Shown one piece after another: positions 1 to 9,722 of a stretch of DNA of 64,000 nucleotides. The notes below the pieces were generated by a model. That model did not search any database and was not told the DNA's origin. It saw only the letters and a list, made by a program, of their open reading frames with translations. Both the position numbers and the translations under genes were made by a program. Each line of letters starts with the position of its first letter. The first letter of the stretch is position 1. Source of the stretch: Lobosporangium transversale (lineage: Eukaryota; Mortierellomycota; Mortierellomycetes; Mortierellales; Mortierellaceae); the NCBI RefSeq assembly GCF_002105155.1, contig NW_019029011.1, positions 62,001 through 126,000 of the forward strand. Reading direction: 5' to 3'.

Positions 1-1
1 G

Positions 2-394
2 GAACTACATATCCTTAGGGCTTTTGCTAAGGAGAAGGAGAGGGAGAAGGAGAAGGAGAAGGGGGAGATTGGTAAGGGAGAGGTAAGAGAAGAGGACGGC
101 ACAAAGGCAAATGAAAAAGAGATAAATGACGATGAAAGAGAGGTAATTGGCGGTGTGGACATGACTCACCTAGGCAAGTTACAGGATATAGTTAACTATT
201 TTCAGGATCGACGCTCAAGCAGAGATGAGTGTTTATGGCCTGACTTAGAGACCATCACTTTCTACCTTGATAGATTCGCGGATCAAAACACCAAATCTGC
301 CTTATATGAGCATATCAAGAAATTCAGACCCGAAATCAAGATCATATTTCTTTCAGATAGAATGCTTCATCAAACGTATTTAACTGTAGAATGA
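2..394 (+). CDS. F-box/LRR-type protein, 3' end only (partial at window start)
   Basis: The frame is open from the window edge and ends at TGA 392-394, so only about 130 C-terminal residues are seen. After a Lys/Glu-rich linker, the tail (GVDMTHLGKLQD, then NYFQ, LWPDLETIT and IKKFRPEI) closely matches the C-terminus of the intact gene at 1557-3680 (GVDVTHLGQLQD, NYFQ, LWPKLETIT, IKKFRPEI); about two thirds of positions are identical by eye over 38 residues. It is therefore a tandem paralogue whose F-box would lie upstream of this window. No lesion is visible, but intactness cannot be judged. The KEKEREKEKEK run is low-complexity. Confidence 0.6.
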   Translation, partial: ELHILRAFAKEKEREKEKEKGEIGKGEVREEDGTKANEKEINDDEREVIGGVDMTHLGKLQDIVNYFQDRRSSRDECLWPDLETITFYLDRFADQNTKSALYEHIKKFRPEIKIIFLSDRMLHQTYLTVE

Positions 395-639
395 AAGCAA
401 AATGTGAAAGCAATATAATATTTTTTACTTTTGCTTCATGGAAATCAATAGGAAAGCCTTTTTAGTCATGTCGAGTCGCTGACGCATGACCTGAACTACT
501 ATCATAGATGTGTAAGCGATCTTTACAGCATAGGGGAATCGTAAATAGCTCTTCCAATGAAGAAAGACCACACACTACATGCTACTGCGGACAATGTGAT
601 AGAGGACCAGAGGATGAAACTAAGTAACATAAGCCCGCC

Positions 640-1190
640 TCACCTACATGATGAATTATGTCATCGTCCAGTCCCTCAGGAAGTATAGAGACTATCATGC
701 ATTCAAGGCTTTATACATGGCACCCACAACCAAGGATGATGGTGATATGATATTTAAGAAAATGATGATCGTGGCTCTTGGATATATTAGTTATGCTTGT
801 CCCGGGCTGGAGGCATTTACTTGAATCAGCGTCGCTAAAATTGAAATGCTTTAAGTAGAGATGTCAAAACAAGTTGATATAAGGCTAGGGGCAAGAACAG
901 GGGTTTAGCTTTCATTTACGTCCTGAAGAACTAGTAATCTATCCGGCTGTTTTGGCGAGATATGTGGTTGCCCATCCATCATGTAATGGTAACCACAATA
1001 TCAGTATATCAGTATATCTGCGTAGATTTTCTTCCGAGGCTCTGAATGAGAGGAGAAGACCAAGGAGAAGAAACAACTAAAAAGAGACCATTGACTGTAC
1101 AGCCCATCTTGGTAAGTTGCCAACTGCTTTCAGGAATGACGTTTAAACAGAAGCGTTTGTGGCTGTGATTAGAGGTTATCAACTTCCACC
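640..1190 (+). pseudogene. Decayed F-box/LRR paralogue
   Basis: No usable ORF remains, but two stretches match the flanking F-box genes. Positions 780-816 read LGYISYACPGLEAF before a stop, matching LYGYISRVCPNLEDL in the intact gene. Positions 1104-1188 align base by base, with small indels and stops, to the C-terminal HLGKLQ...LETIT coding stretch of the copy at 2-394. The two pieces lie in the same order and orientation as in the intact gene, with the sequence between them eroded. This looks like a third array member lost to mutation. Its outer limits are approximate. Confidence 0.55.
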
Positions 1191-1556
1191 CCATGAATTA
1201 TGAGCAGAGCTGCAGCAATAGTCAATATACAAGCAGTCCATTTGGCGTTATCAAAAAGTCTAGACTAAAGATTAAGGCCGCGTTCGTCTCAAATAAAGTG
1301 CTGAAAGAAGTTTATCTACTGGAGAGACAGCAGAGCTTTATGACAATAGTAATGATGAAAATAAAATGATCTAATTGTAAGCAAAGCATGACAAAGCACC
1401 GCCACAATCCATAAAAGAAGCCCCTTGCCAAATATAATGCCATTGTTTTTTCTTTCTTTTATCCTTCCTTTCAGTTCTTACCGTTGAAATTGCCTTTAGC
1501 ATTGAAAGTTTATTAATAAACCTTCTCTCTTTTTACCCAACGATAACTCAGTAATA
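1191..1556. other. Intergenic, upstream of F-box gene
   Basis: About 365 bases without coding signal between the decayed copy and the intact F-box gene. It should contain that gene's promoter; I see no clear TATA element. A CT/T-rich stretch (about 1445-1475) lies roughly 90 bases before the start codon. Confidence 0.5.
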
Positions 1557-3680
1557 ATGTTCATGAGGGGAATAGCCAAGAGCAAACAGAGTGTCATAGG
1601 CAGAGACACAATTTCCGTACTTCCTCCAGAAATTATTGAGCGAATCCTAATGCATGTCGGAGTGGCTACGCTCCGTATGGCCATCCCTTTAGTGTGCCGT
1701 CGATGGCATGACATTGTACAACCGCTCCTCAAGAGGTTAGTTCGCGTCAGGGCCATCCCGCTAAGCGATGCGATAGCAAGGTCAGAAAGAAAAAAAGTAA
1801 AGTTCATTAGCAGTGGGTACTTGGCAGCAAAGGAGTTGGAGCTGACACACCAACTACGGCTGGCCCATACTCTTGTATACGAAGCAGGAGCCTCCCCGAA
1901 TTCCAGCTTGCTGAGCGCGCCTGGCACTGAGGGACATAGAGCCTGGTCTATCCTTAAGAAGACCTTAATCTCAATATCAACATATCGTCCCCAAGACCTT
2001 AAGATTCGTCAGCTTATCCTTAATGCTGAGCTCAAGCCCAGTGTCTGGGACCAATTGCTACCACTCCTGGAGCTTGTCGGTCATGAGCTTGTCCATTTAC
2101 GTCTAGAGAATTTCCCAGCCAAAACGGTTGTTCCTGTCGCTTCAATCATGAAATATTGTTCGAATCTCAGGTTCCTCCATTTATCGACACGTGCGTATGA
2201 ACCTGGATGTGGCGCTGCTAAGTTGGGAAAGATAGAGGTTTTGACGGACAAAAGTGCCATTAAATCTAACTGGTTCCTGCGGTCGATCACCTTCGATGGC
2301 CTCACTTTGACGCAGGCTGCACTGGAGGCCCTGTTACAAAGGTGTCCCAACTTGGTAGAATTAAAGATTATCCGCTTCCGGCCTTACTTACCTGGAGTCA
2401 TCTCTGCTGACAAGCCGGAAAACTTTCTTTTCTATCAAGAAGAAAGAGAAAAATTCTTTAGCAACCTAGCACAGTACTGTCCAAAGCTTACGAGCCTACA
2501 TGTATCAGAATCTCCAGACACAAGGTATGGCAGGTTTGGGGAAGTGGCCCCAATCCCTCAGTTCCCTTCGGTCGAGCAGTGGGGGTTTTCGACATTGAGT
2601 ATGGCCAGAGCACCATCCCTATCTGCTTGCATGCTTCTAGATCATCACAGAGTAGAGAATCGATTGTCCAGTGTAGAGATCCATTTAGCTAGGTGCGGTC
2701 ATATTATTCTGACCGACCGTGATATGGATAAATGGATTCATCGACTCCTGTGTGAAAGCCCTCTTCTGGAACATTTCAAGGCGCCTGACATCGGTCTCAC
2801 TTTGCACACGCTTTATGTAACCAAGAAGCTGCGTAATAAACCACATCGTAGCTCCGAGTTTGGTCAAGACCAATTTGCCTGGCCTGTTCCTCAACAGATA
2901 TGGGCATGTCGAAGGCTCAAGACACTTCATGTCAAATTCAACGAGTCATATAACACAGGTATGCAAGACGCGCAAGAACAAGAACGCGTGCTTTATGGGT
3001 ATATCAGCCGTGTCTGCCCAAATCTAGAAGATTTGCTCATTAAAACGGATGCAGTCCTGTACCGCGCTCGATCCCCTGTCAACATGTGCTTATTATCTCG
3101 GTTAACACAACTAAGGAGGTTAACACTTGTTGAAGTCCCGTATATGTGTGAAAAAGATCTGGATTGGATGAAGGAGCGTTACTATTATGATACACAGAAG
3201 CAGCTGAGGTTGAAGCTAGAATGGGTGTTGAGGAACGACCAGCGGCATCGCACTATCAAGTCCCTGGAGAAATGGTGGAGAGCTTTACGTATCAAGAAGT
3301 CGCCCTTTTGCATCGAAGAGAGCACCAGCATGGCAGAGCAAGCTCTTGAGGCTCCAGTAAATACTAACGTTTTTGTTGCAGGGATGAAGAGTGAACCAAA
3401 GGAGCAGAGAGAGGGAATTAGTGGTGTGGATGTGACGCATCTCGGCCAACTGCAGGACGTGCTTAACTATTTCCAGTATCGACGCTGTAATCGTGACGAA
3501 AGCCTCTGGCCCAAACTAGAGACTATAACTATACGATATATCGCTGATATCTCTTGGCATGATGGTAAATGGAGAAGTTACGGATTCTATGCACATCAAG
3601 CACGAGACACGATCAAGAAGTTTCGGCCTGAGATTAATGTTATTTGCATTGGGATGTCGAGAGACCAACTTATTCTCTAA
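1557..3680 (+). CDS. F-box protein with LRR-like region
   Basis: Single-exon gene of 707 residues from ATG 1557 to TAA 3678-3680. Residues about 21-66 form an F-box (VLPPEIIERILMHVG, then IPLVCRRWHDIV), the motif that binds Skp1 in SCF ubiquitin ligases. The rest contains repeated leucine-rich stretches with 'CPNL' and 'CPKLTSL' signatures, as in degenerate LRR substrate-binding solenoids. Family knowledge suggests a substrate receptor; the substrate is unknown. It belongs to a local paralogue cluster with the partial copy at 2-394 and the relic at 640-1190. AATAAA-like polyadenylation signals follow the stop (aaataaacaaataaac). Confidence 0.85.
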   Translation: MFMRGIAKSKQSVIGRDTISVLPPEIIERILMHVGVATLRMAIPLVCRRWHDIVQPLLKRLVRVRAIPLSDAIARSERKKVKFISSGYLAAKELELTHQLRLAHTLVYEAGASPNSSLLSAPGTEGHRAWSILKKTLISISTYRPQDLKIRQLILNAELKPSVWDQLLPLLELVGHELVHLRLENFPAKTVVPVASIMKYCSNLRFLHLSTRAYEPGCGAAKLGKIEVLTDKSAIKSNWFLRSITFDGLTLTQAALEALLQRCPNLVELKIIRFRPYLPGVISADKPENFLFYQEEREKFFSNLAQYCPKLTSLHVSESPDTRYGRFGEVAPIPQFPSVEQWGFSTLSMARAPSLSACMLLDHHRVENRLSSVEIHLARCGHIILTDRDMDKWIHRLLCESPLLEHFKAPDIGLTLHTLYVTKKLRNKPHRSSEFGQDQFAWPVPQQIWACRRLKTLHVKFNESYNTGMQDAQEQERVLYGYISRVCPNLEDLLIKTDAVLYRARSPVNMCLLSRLTQLRRLTLVEVPYMCEKDLDWMKERYYYDTQKQLRLKLEWVLRNDQRHRTIKSLEKWWRALRIKKSPFCIEESTSMAEQALEAPVNTNVFVAGMKSEPKEQREGISGVDVTHLGQLQDVLNYFQYRRCNRDESLWPKLETITIRYIADISWHDGKWRSYGFYAHQARDTIKKFRPEINVICIGMSRDQLIL

Positions 3681-4934
3681 GTCTCTGAGGAAATAAACAA
3701 ATAAACAATCTATTAAGCTGTGCATGTTATCATATATGTGGCATGAGGTTTCAACGGTTAGCGCGTCACGTTCTACGAAGGCAGCACATCGGTGAGATGC
3801 AGTATGTGATCAAGGAGCCAAATGGAGATAGAGATGGTTTCAATAAAAGAAAAATGAATGTTTATTCACGACCATTATTAGCTAAGCAGTTGCAAGCGCA
3901 CTTGTATCTTGTTGTCAAAGGAAAGAAGGAGAGAAGAAAGGATAGAAAAAATACATATGTTTTTCGAAAAGAAAGAGAGAAAGATAAAGAAAAGAGATAA
4001 AGAAATAAAGAGAGAAAAGGAGAAAGGTCAATGAGTAATAAGCTTTTATTTAATTTATTATGTGTCAAATAAAACCGCCTTGTCTTTTATTTTCAATATC
4101 CAAACGTTCAGATACCCAAACGTTCAGATTTTCAAGTGCCCAAGATACTGTGCCGGAAAATATCCATCTTGTCGCCCTTTACGACCCGGCCTTTAGCATT
4201 GAAGGAGGGAAAAGAGATTGTTCAGCCGTTACATGGCGATAGTTAGCATGCCCCCGCTTCACTTTTACGTCCGTATCTGACGAAGAGGTTCAGACGATCT
4301 ACCTTCTTCGTTTCATATTAATTTCCATGCCCATTTTCATCATCCCCTATTTCGTCTTTGTGCATCTAAAAGGCCGTTGCCTGTCCTTGCAACTGGTATC
4401 TCTTCTTCCCACATCGTACACGTTCGTGGCGGTCTCGGTGTCCCACAGAGTTGCGAGTAGTGTCTGATCAGCCAACATTTTCCATTCTTTGCATTTTATG
4501 CTATTTCAGAGAGGCAACCTAAAGGAGGTTCCCCCTGCTTTTGCTTTTAAATACGGCTGATTATTGCCTGTATGCAAGAAGATTTTGTCCGCTTTCAACA
4601 AAGATAAGGAGAAATGGTGGCAACGAGGGAGATTGGCCTCTTCTCTCATTTTTAAGCTCTTTCTTTTTTTTTTTTTTTTCTCTTCTTTTCTCCCCCTTTT
4701 CTCTTCACCTCTTCACTTCTCCACTTCTTTACCTCACCACCTCTTGAAAAGTAAGTCTCGACCACAGTCCTTTGCCAAATACACACGCACTTCTTCCGTC
4801 TCTCCCTATGTCTCTTTATGTCATCTCTCACTCTCTCTCAACTACGGTTGTTGTCTTTCCCTACCCTTGCTACATTATACTAAACTACACATTCTTTGTC
4901 TCTGTACTATATCAAAGGCAAAATAACCCCCAAG
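3681..4934. other. Gene-free low-complexity spacer
   Basis: No convincing gene on either strand. It holds a purine-rich stretch (about 3920-4025), a T/CT-rich stretch (about 4650-4740) and several CT-rich pieces. Short ORFs here translate to Lys/Arg/Glu or Phe/Leu/Ser runs expected from skewed composition. Positions about 3746-3800 faintly resemble the 5' half of a tRNA (see findings) but do not fold as one. Confidence 0.5.
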
Positions 4935-5835
4935 AACGGTAAGCAGCGAGGAAACGAGGTAAGGGAAAGTATGATAGGGAAGGGAGGCGGAAAGTAACCA
5001 ATAAATGAAGGAAAATAAGAAAGAGAAAGGAACACCGAGAAAGAGCGAATGAAAATAAACTAAGGAAGAGAAGCACATAAGAAGGGTAAGTGAAAGCAAG
5101 TAAAAAAAAATAAAATAAAATAAAAAAAAAAAGAGAAAGAACAACGGAAGCATAGCAAAGAAGTAAAGCGCGGAAAAGGAACTAACAAAAAGATATAAGA
5201 GAGAAAGGCACCTATAAATGAAAAATACGATAGAAAAGAAAAGCACAAGGGAAACAAACGTAATATGATACGAAAGAGAAGCATTGAAGAAAAAAAAGAA
5301 AACAGAAGTACACGATGAAAGTATATTAAGAAAGAGAAGCGCAGAAAGGAAACAAATGAAAGCATAGCAAGGAAGGAAGCATTGAAGAAAACAAATGAGA
5401 ATAGAATAAGGAAGCAAAGCAATGAGAAAAGAAAAACGAAAGTAAGAAGGAAGCATAACAGAGCATAGCACAAAAGAGATGCGCCTAAGAAAGCATAGGA
5501 AAGGATAACAAAGTGAAACACCGAAAAAGAAATGAAAGCATAACAAGGAAGTCAAGCATTGAAGAAAGAAATGAAACAGTAGTAAGCAGAAGGATAAAAA
5601 AACGAAAGCATAACAAGAAAGTGAACCATCAAAGAAAAAGGAATGAAAGCATAGTAAAGAAACGAGGCATTGAAGGATAGCAAATCAAAGAATAACAAGG
5701 AAGTAAACCATCGGATAGTAAATGAAAAGATGGCAAGAGAATGAGCCATCAAAGGAAAATGATTGAAAAGATTACAAGCGCCAAAGAAATACAAATAAAA
5801 GCATGGCAAGAAAGTGAAAGCAAATGCCGTAAAAA
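4935..5835. repeat. Degenerate ~39-bp purine-rich minisatellite
   Basis: A string of diverged units with the rough consensus aaatgaaagcatarcaagga then agtraagcattgaagaaa. Clear unit starts near 5353, 5395, 5526, 5603, 5641, 5683, 5720 and 5758 are spaced 37-42 bases in the best-preserved parts. The plus strand is almost entirely A/G, which leaves long open frames on the minus strand that are composition artefacts. The array ends against a 29-base poly-T tract. Confidence 0.65.
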
Positions 5836-5837
5836 AT

Positions 5838-5866
5838 GTTTTTTTTTTTTTTTTTTTTTTTTTTTT
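5838..5866. repeat. Poly-T tract
   Basis: Uninterrupted run of about 29 T bordering the minisatellite. Confidence 0.9.
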
Positions 5867-6573
5867 CAAAGGTAAAGGAACCGCATAGGGTGGACAGTCT
5901 CAGGTAAGTAGAGTAACTACCAAGAAGTCAATCAAACTAAATAACAAAAAACTTAAAAAAAAGTGCTAACGAAGAAGAGAAGCAGCAGAAAAGGTCAACA
6001 AAAGTGAAGAGCAGGACAAGAAAGACTACATTCACTCATGAAATAAGGCAAGCGTAGGGTATATCTATGGATCTGTTTGATACATGATCTGCATTTCGCT
6101 TCATTAAAGTCACTCACAATCGCACTGACTGGCAATTGGTTACTACGTTTCCAGTCTTAATCACAAGCAATGTCCGCTTATTCTCTTAATAAATGTCCAT
6201 CCAATCTTGCTTTTGACAGCTGGCTTGTCAATGGCTGCATCGAGAGAAATGTCATATGATGAAAATACACAAATAAGGAAAAGCATAACATGTGGGAAGT
6301 CATCTCACCATGCCTACTCTTTCTCCCTTCTACTAATCGCATTTAAAAAGCAAGATGGACTAGCCTAAGGCACCATACACTCATTAAAAGATGACAGACA
6401 CAGGAGACGGTTGCAAGTGTGTTCCCCTAACGCTTTGGGCGTTTGTGCCAGAGTTCCTGATAAACAATCCAATTTTGGCAGACAATGTTTTTTTGTTATT
6501 AATTTGGATCTAAAAATGTACAGTCACTAGCCCTTCTAAACTCATTTTGAGATCCCTTTTCTTTCTTCATCAA
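5867..6573. other. Intergenic, upstream of ureD-like gene
   Basis: About 700 bases with no coding signal. It must contain the promoter of the urease accessory gene, but I cannot point to a specific element. Confidence 0.5.
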
Positions 6574-8232
6574 ATGGCATTCCAACCTCCTTCTGCTCAT
6601 TTGCCCACCCGGGTTGTCGCCACAGGCAGCACCACTACAGCCGTGGTCTCTCAAAATTTCCTCCGAGCCGCTGCTCGCTCAAAGTATAGTCTCACTCAGA
6701 TCGACTCTCTCCGAGCCAGCTATCCACTCAAATTACTCTCGCCTGCATCTGCTAACACCATTTTCTTGAAACCTGAAGGAGCAACCAGTCCTCTTACACC
6801 TTCCTTCAGCGTCAGCAACAGCAGAGACAGCGAAGACAAAAACCAATCCTCAATATCTCCTTTTACTCTTAACTCTAGTTCACCACCGTCATCTAACTCT
6901 TTTGTGCTAGTACCGCCTCCACCTCGGATCGTCTACATGATTACATATGGTGGTGGTCTCCTAGCTGACGACCATCCAAATCTTCAATTTGTCTTACAGC
7001 GGCATGCGAAGCTCCTTGTCCTAGGTCAGGGCAATACCAAGATTTATAAATCTCCCAAACCTGACTATCCACCTGCATCTCAGACGTTACATAGTACAGT
7101 CGCACCAGGGGCTTGTCTCTTGTTCTTGGGACCTGCAGTGGTGGCCTGTGAAGATTCGAGTGTCTTTTTAAGACATGAAATCTTGCTACAAGCTCAACGG
7201 CCCAGGGATTCAACAAAAATAAAACAGGATCCAGAAAAGGAGTGGGATGAAGATGATGAACTTCCTAGTTGTGTGGTTTTGGATTGGATTGCAGGAGGGC
7301 GTGGTGAAAATGAGCGCTGGAAAGCAAGGAGAGCTGAATGGAGATTGATTGTTCGTTGGGCAGAATTAGATCCAGAAGCTACACCAACTCCCCCTCCATC
7401 CTCTACAACAAATATTCAGACTACAGGATCATCATCATCGAAAGGAAGACAAAAGATGGTGGGAAAAGAGGAAAAGGATAACAATAGTGAAGAAGATGAG
7501 TTTGTGGATGAGGAAGATCCTCGAGATATAGCAGATAGGCTTGCAGGCGGACCTGTCATCTTCAGGGACGGATTCCTGATTGAGCATAATCCACCATTGC
7601 CATCCAAAAAAGCCACACCAATTGCAACTCCATCATTAATACCGTCAATGATGGCATCTGGATTGAAACCGAAAATGACCTCCTATGCGCCTTCACTATA
7701 TCCACATTCTACGATTGGTTCATTATTTATTATGGGTCCTAAAACAAGACGACTTCAACGATCGATTTTAAAGCGGTTTGACCAATTGACGGTCTACCCT
7801 GGTCAAAAGCCCGAACAGCGTGCAGATTATCCAATCTTGTGGAGTGTGACAGTCGTTCAAGTGCCGCGACCTCCTTGTCCCAATCAAGGTGGTCCAATCT
7901 CGACAACTATCCCCAAAAGGAAGCATCTCAAGATGAACGCCATGGTGGTCAAAATGGCTTCACAAGGAATTGAACAAATGCAGGATTTCTTGAAGTCATT
8001 ATTTGAAGAGGAAGCTGGTGTGTTGGATAATAGGAAGAAGATGATGGATAGCAGCGACGATGATAATGACGATGGGAATGAAACGAATCATCAAAAAGCA
8101 CAGAGTAGAAGGGCAGCAACGGTCAAGGAATCAATATGTCAAGAAAAATTACAAGATGAATATCAAAGAGATTTATCTGTCATTGATGAGCTTTTTGGTG
8201 GACGAACTGTCTGGGAACGAGTTTTCCGGTAG
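6574..8232 (+). CDS. ureD: Urease accessory protein UreD
   Basis: Single-exon gene of 552 residues. The first ATG in frame is at 6574 (MAFQPPSAHLPT); the frame is open a little further upstream but has no other ATG. The UreD/UreH signature is clear: YMITYGGGLLADDH, then HAKLLVLGQGNTKIYKS, a GACLLFLGPAVVACEDSS segment, and VVLDWIAGGRGENERW. In the family, UreD binds urease apoprotein and, with UreF and UreG, delivers nickel to the active site. The protein is longer than typical UreD (about 270-400 residues) because of Ser/Thr/Pro-rich N-terminal and acidic central insertions (EEDEFVDEEDPRD). The C-terminal region (SLFIMGPKTRRLQRSI) looks intact. An AATAAA signal follows the stop. Confidence 0.87.
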   Translation: MAFQPPSAHLPTRVVATGSTTTAVVSQNFLRAAARSKYSLTQIDSLRASYPLKLLSPASANTIFLKPEGATSPLTPSFSVSNSRDSEDKNQSSISPFTLNSSSPPSSNSFVLVPPPPRIVYMITYGGGLLADDHPNLQFVLQRHAKLLVLGQGNTKIYKSPKPDYPPASQTLHSTVAPGACLLFLGPAVVACEDSSVFLRHEILLQAQRPRDSTKIKQDPEKEWDEDDELPSCVVLDWIAGGRGENERWKARRAEWRLIVRWAELDPEATPTPPPSSTTNIQTTGSSSSKGRQKMVGKEEKDNNSEEDEFVDEEDPRDIADRLAGGPVIFRDGFLIEHNPPLPSKKATPIATPSLIPSMMASGLKPKMTSYAPSLYPHSTIGSLFIMGPKTRRLQRSILKRFDQLTVYPGQKPEQRADYPILWSVTVVQVPRPPCPNQGGPISTTIPKRKHLKMNAMVVKMASQGIEQMQDFLKSLFEEEAGVLDNRKKMMDSSDDDNDDGNETNHQKAQSRRAATVKESICQEKLQDEYQRDLSVIDELFGGRTVWERVFR

Positions 8233-8502
8233 TATTTTCAATAAACCAAGAGAAGCATATGTTGTCACATCATCGCTTCTGGTGTTATTGGCAGACTTAA
8301 GAATAGGGTTTTTATTTTTATTTTTCGAATGCAGCTTCGAGTAATGTGTCCTTAAAAAAAGGGGCCAATTGTGTTGATCTCTGAGCGTATATTTTTATCT
8401 GAACAAATGAAAGAGAATGTAGGAAGTTAGAGTGCTATGGAAGAAAAGAGGAGGGAAGAAGACATTAAACGAAAGATAACGAAGACGCGGACTAATAGTT
8501 AT
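8233..8502. other. 3' flank of ureD and relic tail
   Basis: Non-coding AT-rich sequence between the ureD stop codon and the end of the acyl carrier protein relic. No gene seen. Confidence 0.5.
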
Positions 8503-9004
8503 TTAGTGAGCATCCTCGCATTTGGAGATGTAATCAACAGCCTGAGCAGCAGACTTAATCTCATCAGCATCCTTATCGGGAACCTCGATAGCCATGACAA
8601 CCTCGACATTGCCCAAAGAATCCAACTTGAGAGCGGAGTTGAAGTTAGCCTGAGGAGAGATCTGTTGTACCGACCCAAATAGAAATATATCAAAGGAGTA
8701 GAAAAGGAAATAATTCAGTAAATTGGTTAACATTTGTAGAAGGACGTGAGCTGAGCAGCTAAGGTTAATGTTTGTATGGCATTGCTCTGCGTGTGCTTGT
8801 ATATATAAAAGTTTGCGTGTGGATGGTTGGAGCTGTTACTTTTAAGTCGCACCAAAGTTTGCATAGGTCTTTGTCGCGAGATTAGGATTTGCAACGAAAG
8901 AGCGACTAGCCACAAGAGCGCTGTTGCCGCAAAATCCAATAGAGCAGCACTAGTCCATCGATTTGTTTGATCACTTTTTTCAGAGATGACTGACTAACAA
9001 TCCG

Positions 9005-9035
<31 letters not shown>

Positions 9036-9373
9036 GAAGTATGAGGTTTAGAATTTTGGGAGTGCAAATTGCTGTTCCGAATCAAATCGTATCGAAGCGG
9101 TGACTATCCGTATTTCCCATTCTCCAATAATCCTTAATGAAGGATGGAATGCTTTTTTTACCTTGCTGGGATCAATCTTATTGAAAACACCCAAGATTCC
9201 AGGACATGCTTCTCGATATCAGAGCAGGCAAGTCCGGTGGAGGTGCCGTAGGTACGGGCAAAGTTCAAAGCTATGGTATTGCGAGAAACATCCTAAGAAA
9301 CAACGATAACAGAGTTCTTGTACAGAACCGCAGAGCGGTAAAGGGCAGCGGAGGGACGGAGGGCCCTGAACAT
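8503..9373 (-). pseudogene. Mitochondrial acyl carrier protein pseudogene
   Basis: Minus-strand copy of a mitochondrial ACP (phosphopantetheine carrier; also a complex I subunit). Exon 1 (9373-9162) begins MFRALRPSAALYRSA, a typical presequence, followed by NFARTYGTSTGLACSDIEK and, one frame over, GVFNKIDPSK. Exon 2 (8661-8503) reads ISPQANFNSALKLDSLG, then VEVVMAIE, VPDKDADEIKSAAQAVDYIS and a final EDAH. The DSL serine that carries phosphopantetheine remains. Lesions: an in-frame stop at codon 27, a one-base frameshift near 9185, and about six residues missing between MAIE and VPDK compared with ordinary ACPs. The donor (gcaag/gtaaa) and acceptor (acaacag) of the intron survive, so this came from gene duplication, not reverse transcription. 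The intron (8662-9161) contains a poly-T run. Confidence 0.75.
9009..9035. repeat. Poly-T tract
   Basis: About 27 T in a row inside the intron of the ACP pseudogene. Confidence 0.9.
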
Positions 9374-9445
9374 GTTAAAGGATATGGTATATATATCAAT
9401 GAACAATGGGAGTTGCATTATGAGAACGGAGCCACACCGGTTGTT

Positions 9446-9722
9446 TCAGCCGCGTGATAAATCCTTTATTGCACAGCCACAAGCACTACCCTTGAACTCA
9501 TTCATGACTGGGTCCTGAGCACCAGGATTATTTTGACAAGGCGCTTCGTAAGTGCCAAAAGAGCTTGACTCTACGGGAAAACCCACTGTAGAACGTAGCT
9601 ATAAACCTGGATTAGTAGATGTGATCCAAAAAAAAGTCAACATTGCCATAAGTATTAGAAGAAGTATTAATAACAGTTCCGGAAGCACAGCGACACTGCA
9701 CATTGACCTTGTTTGGGATGGT
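9446..9722 (-). CDS. Possible small cysteine-rich protein, C-terminal exons
   Basis: Two minus-strand exons join in phase: 9722-9642 (TIPNKVNVQCRCASGTVINT and following) and 9598-9446 (LRSTVGFPVESSSFGTYEAP, then CQNNPGAQDPVMNEFKG, SACGC and a stop). The 43-nt intron has a perfect tactaat branch site and a tttatag acceptor, but a weak gttgac donor. Paired cysteines and a Ser/Thr/Asn-rich composition suggest a small secreted protein. I could not find a convincing first exon or signal peptide upstream, so it may be a fragment. Its end lies only 72 bases from the start of the ACP relic. I do not recognise the family. Confidence 0.3.

Noticed and set aside
4875-5869. Long minus-strand open frames (226, 153 and 105 codons) rich in Phe, Leu and Ser
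   Set aside because: They arise because the plus strand is almost pure purine; overlapping frames are equally open and the sequence is a degenerate tandem repeat.
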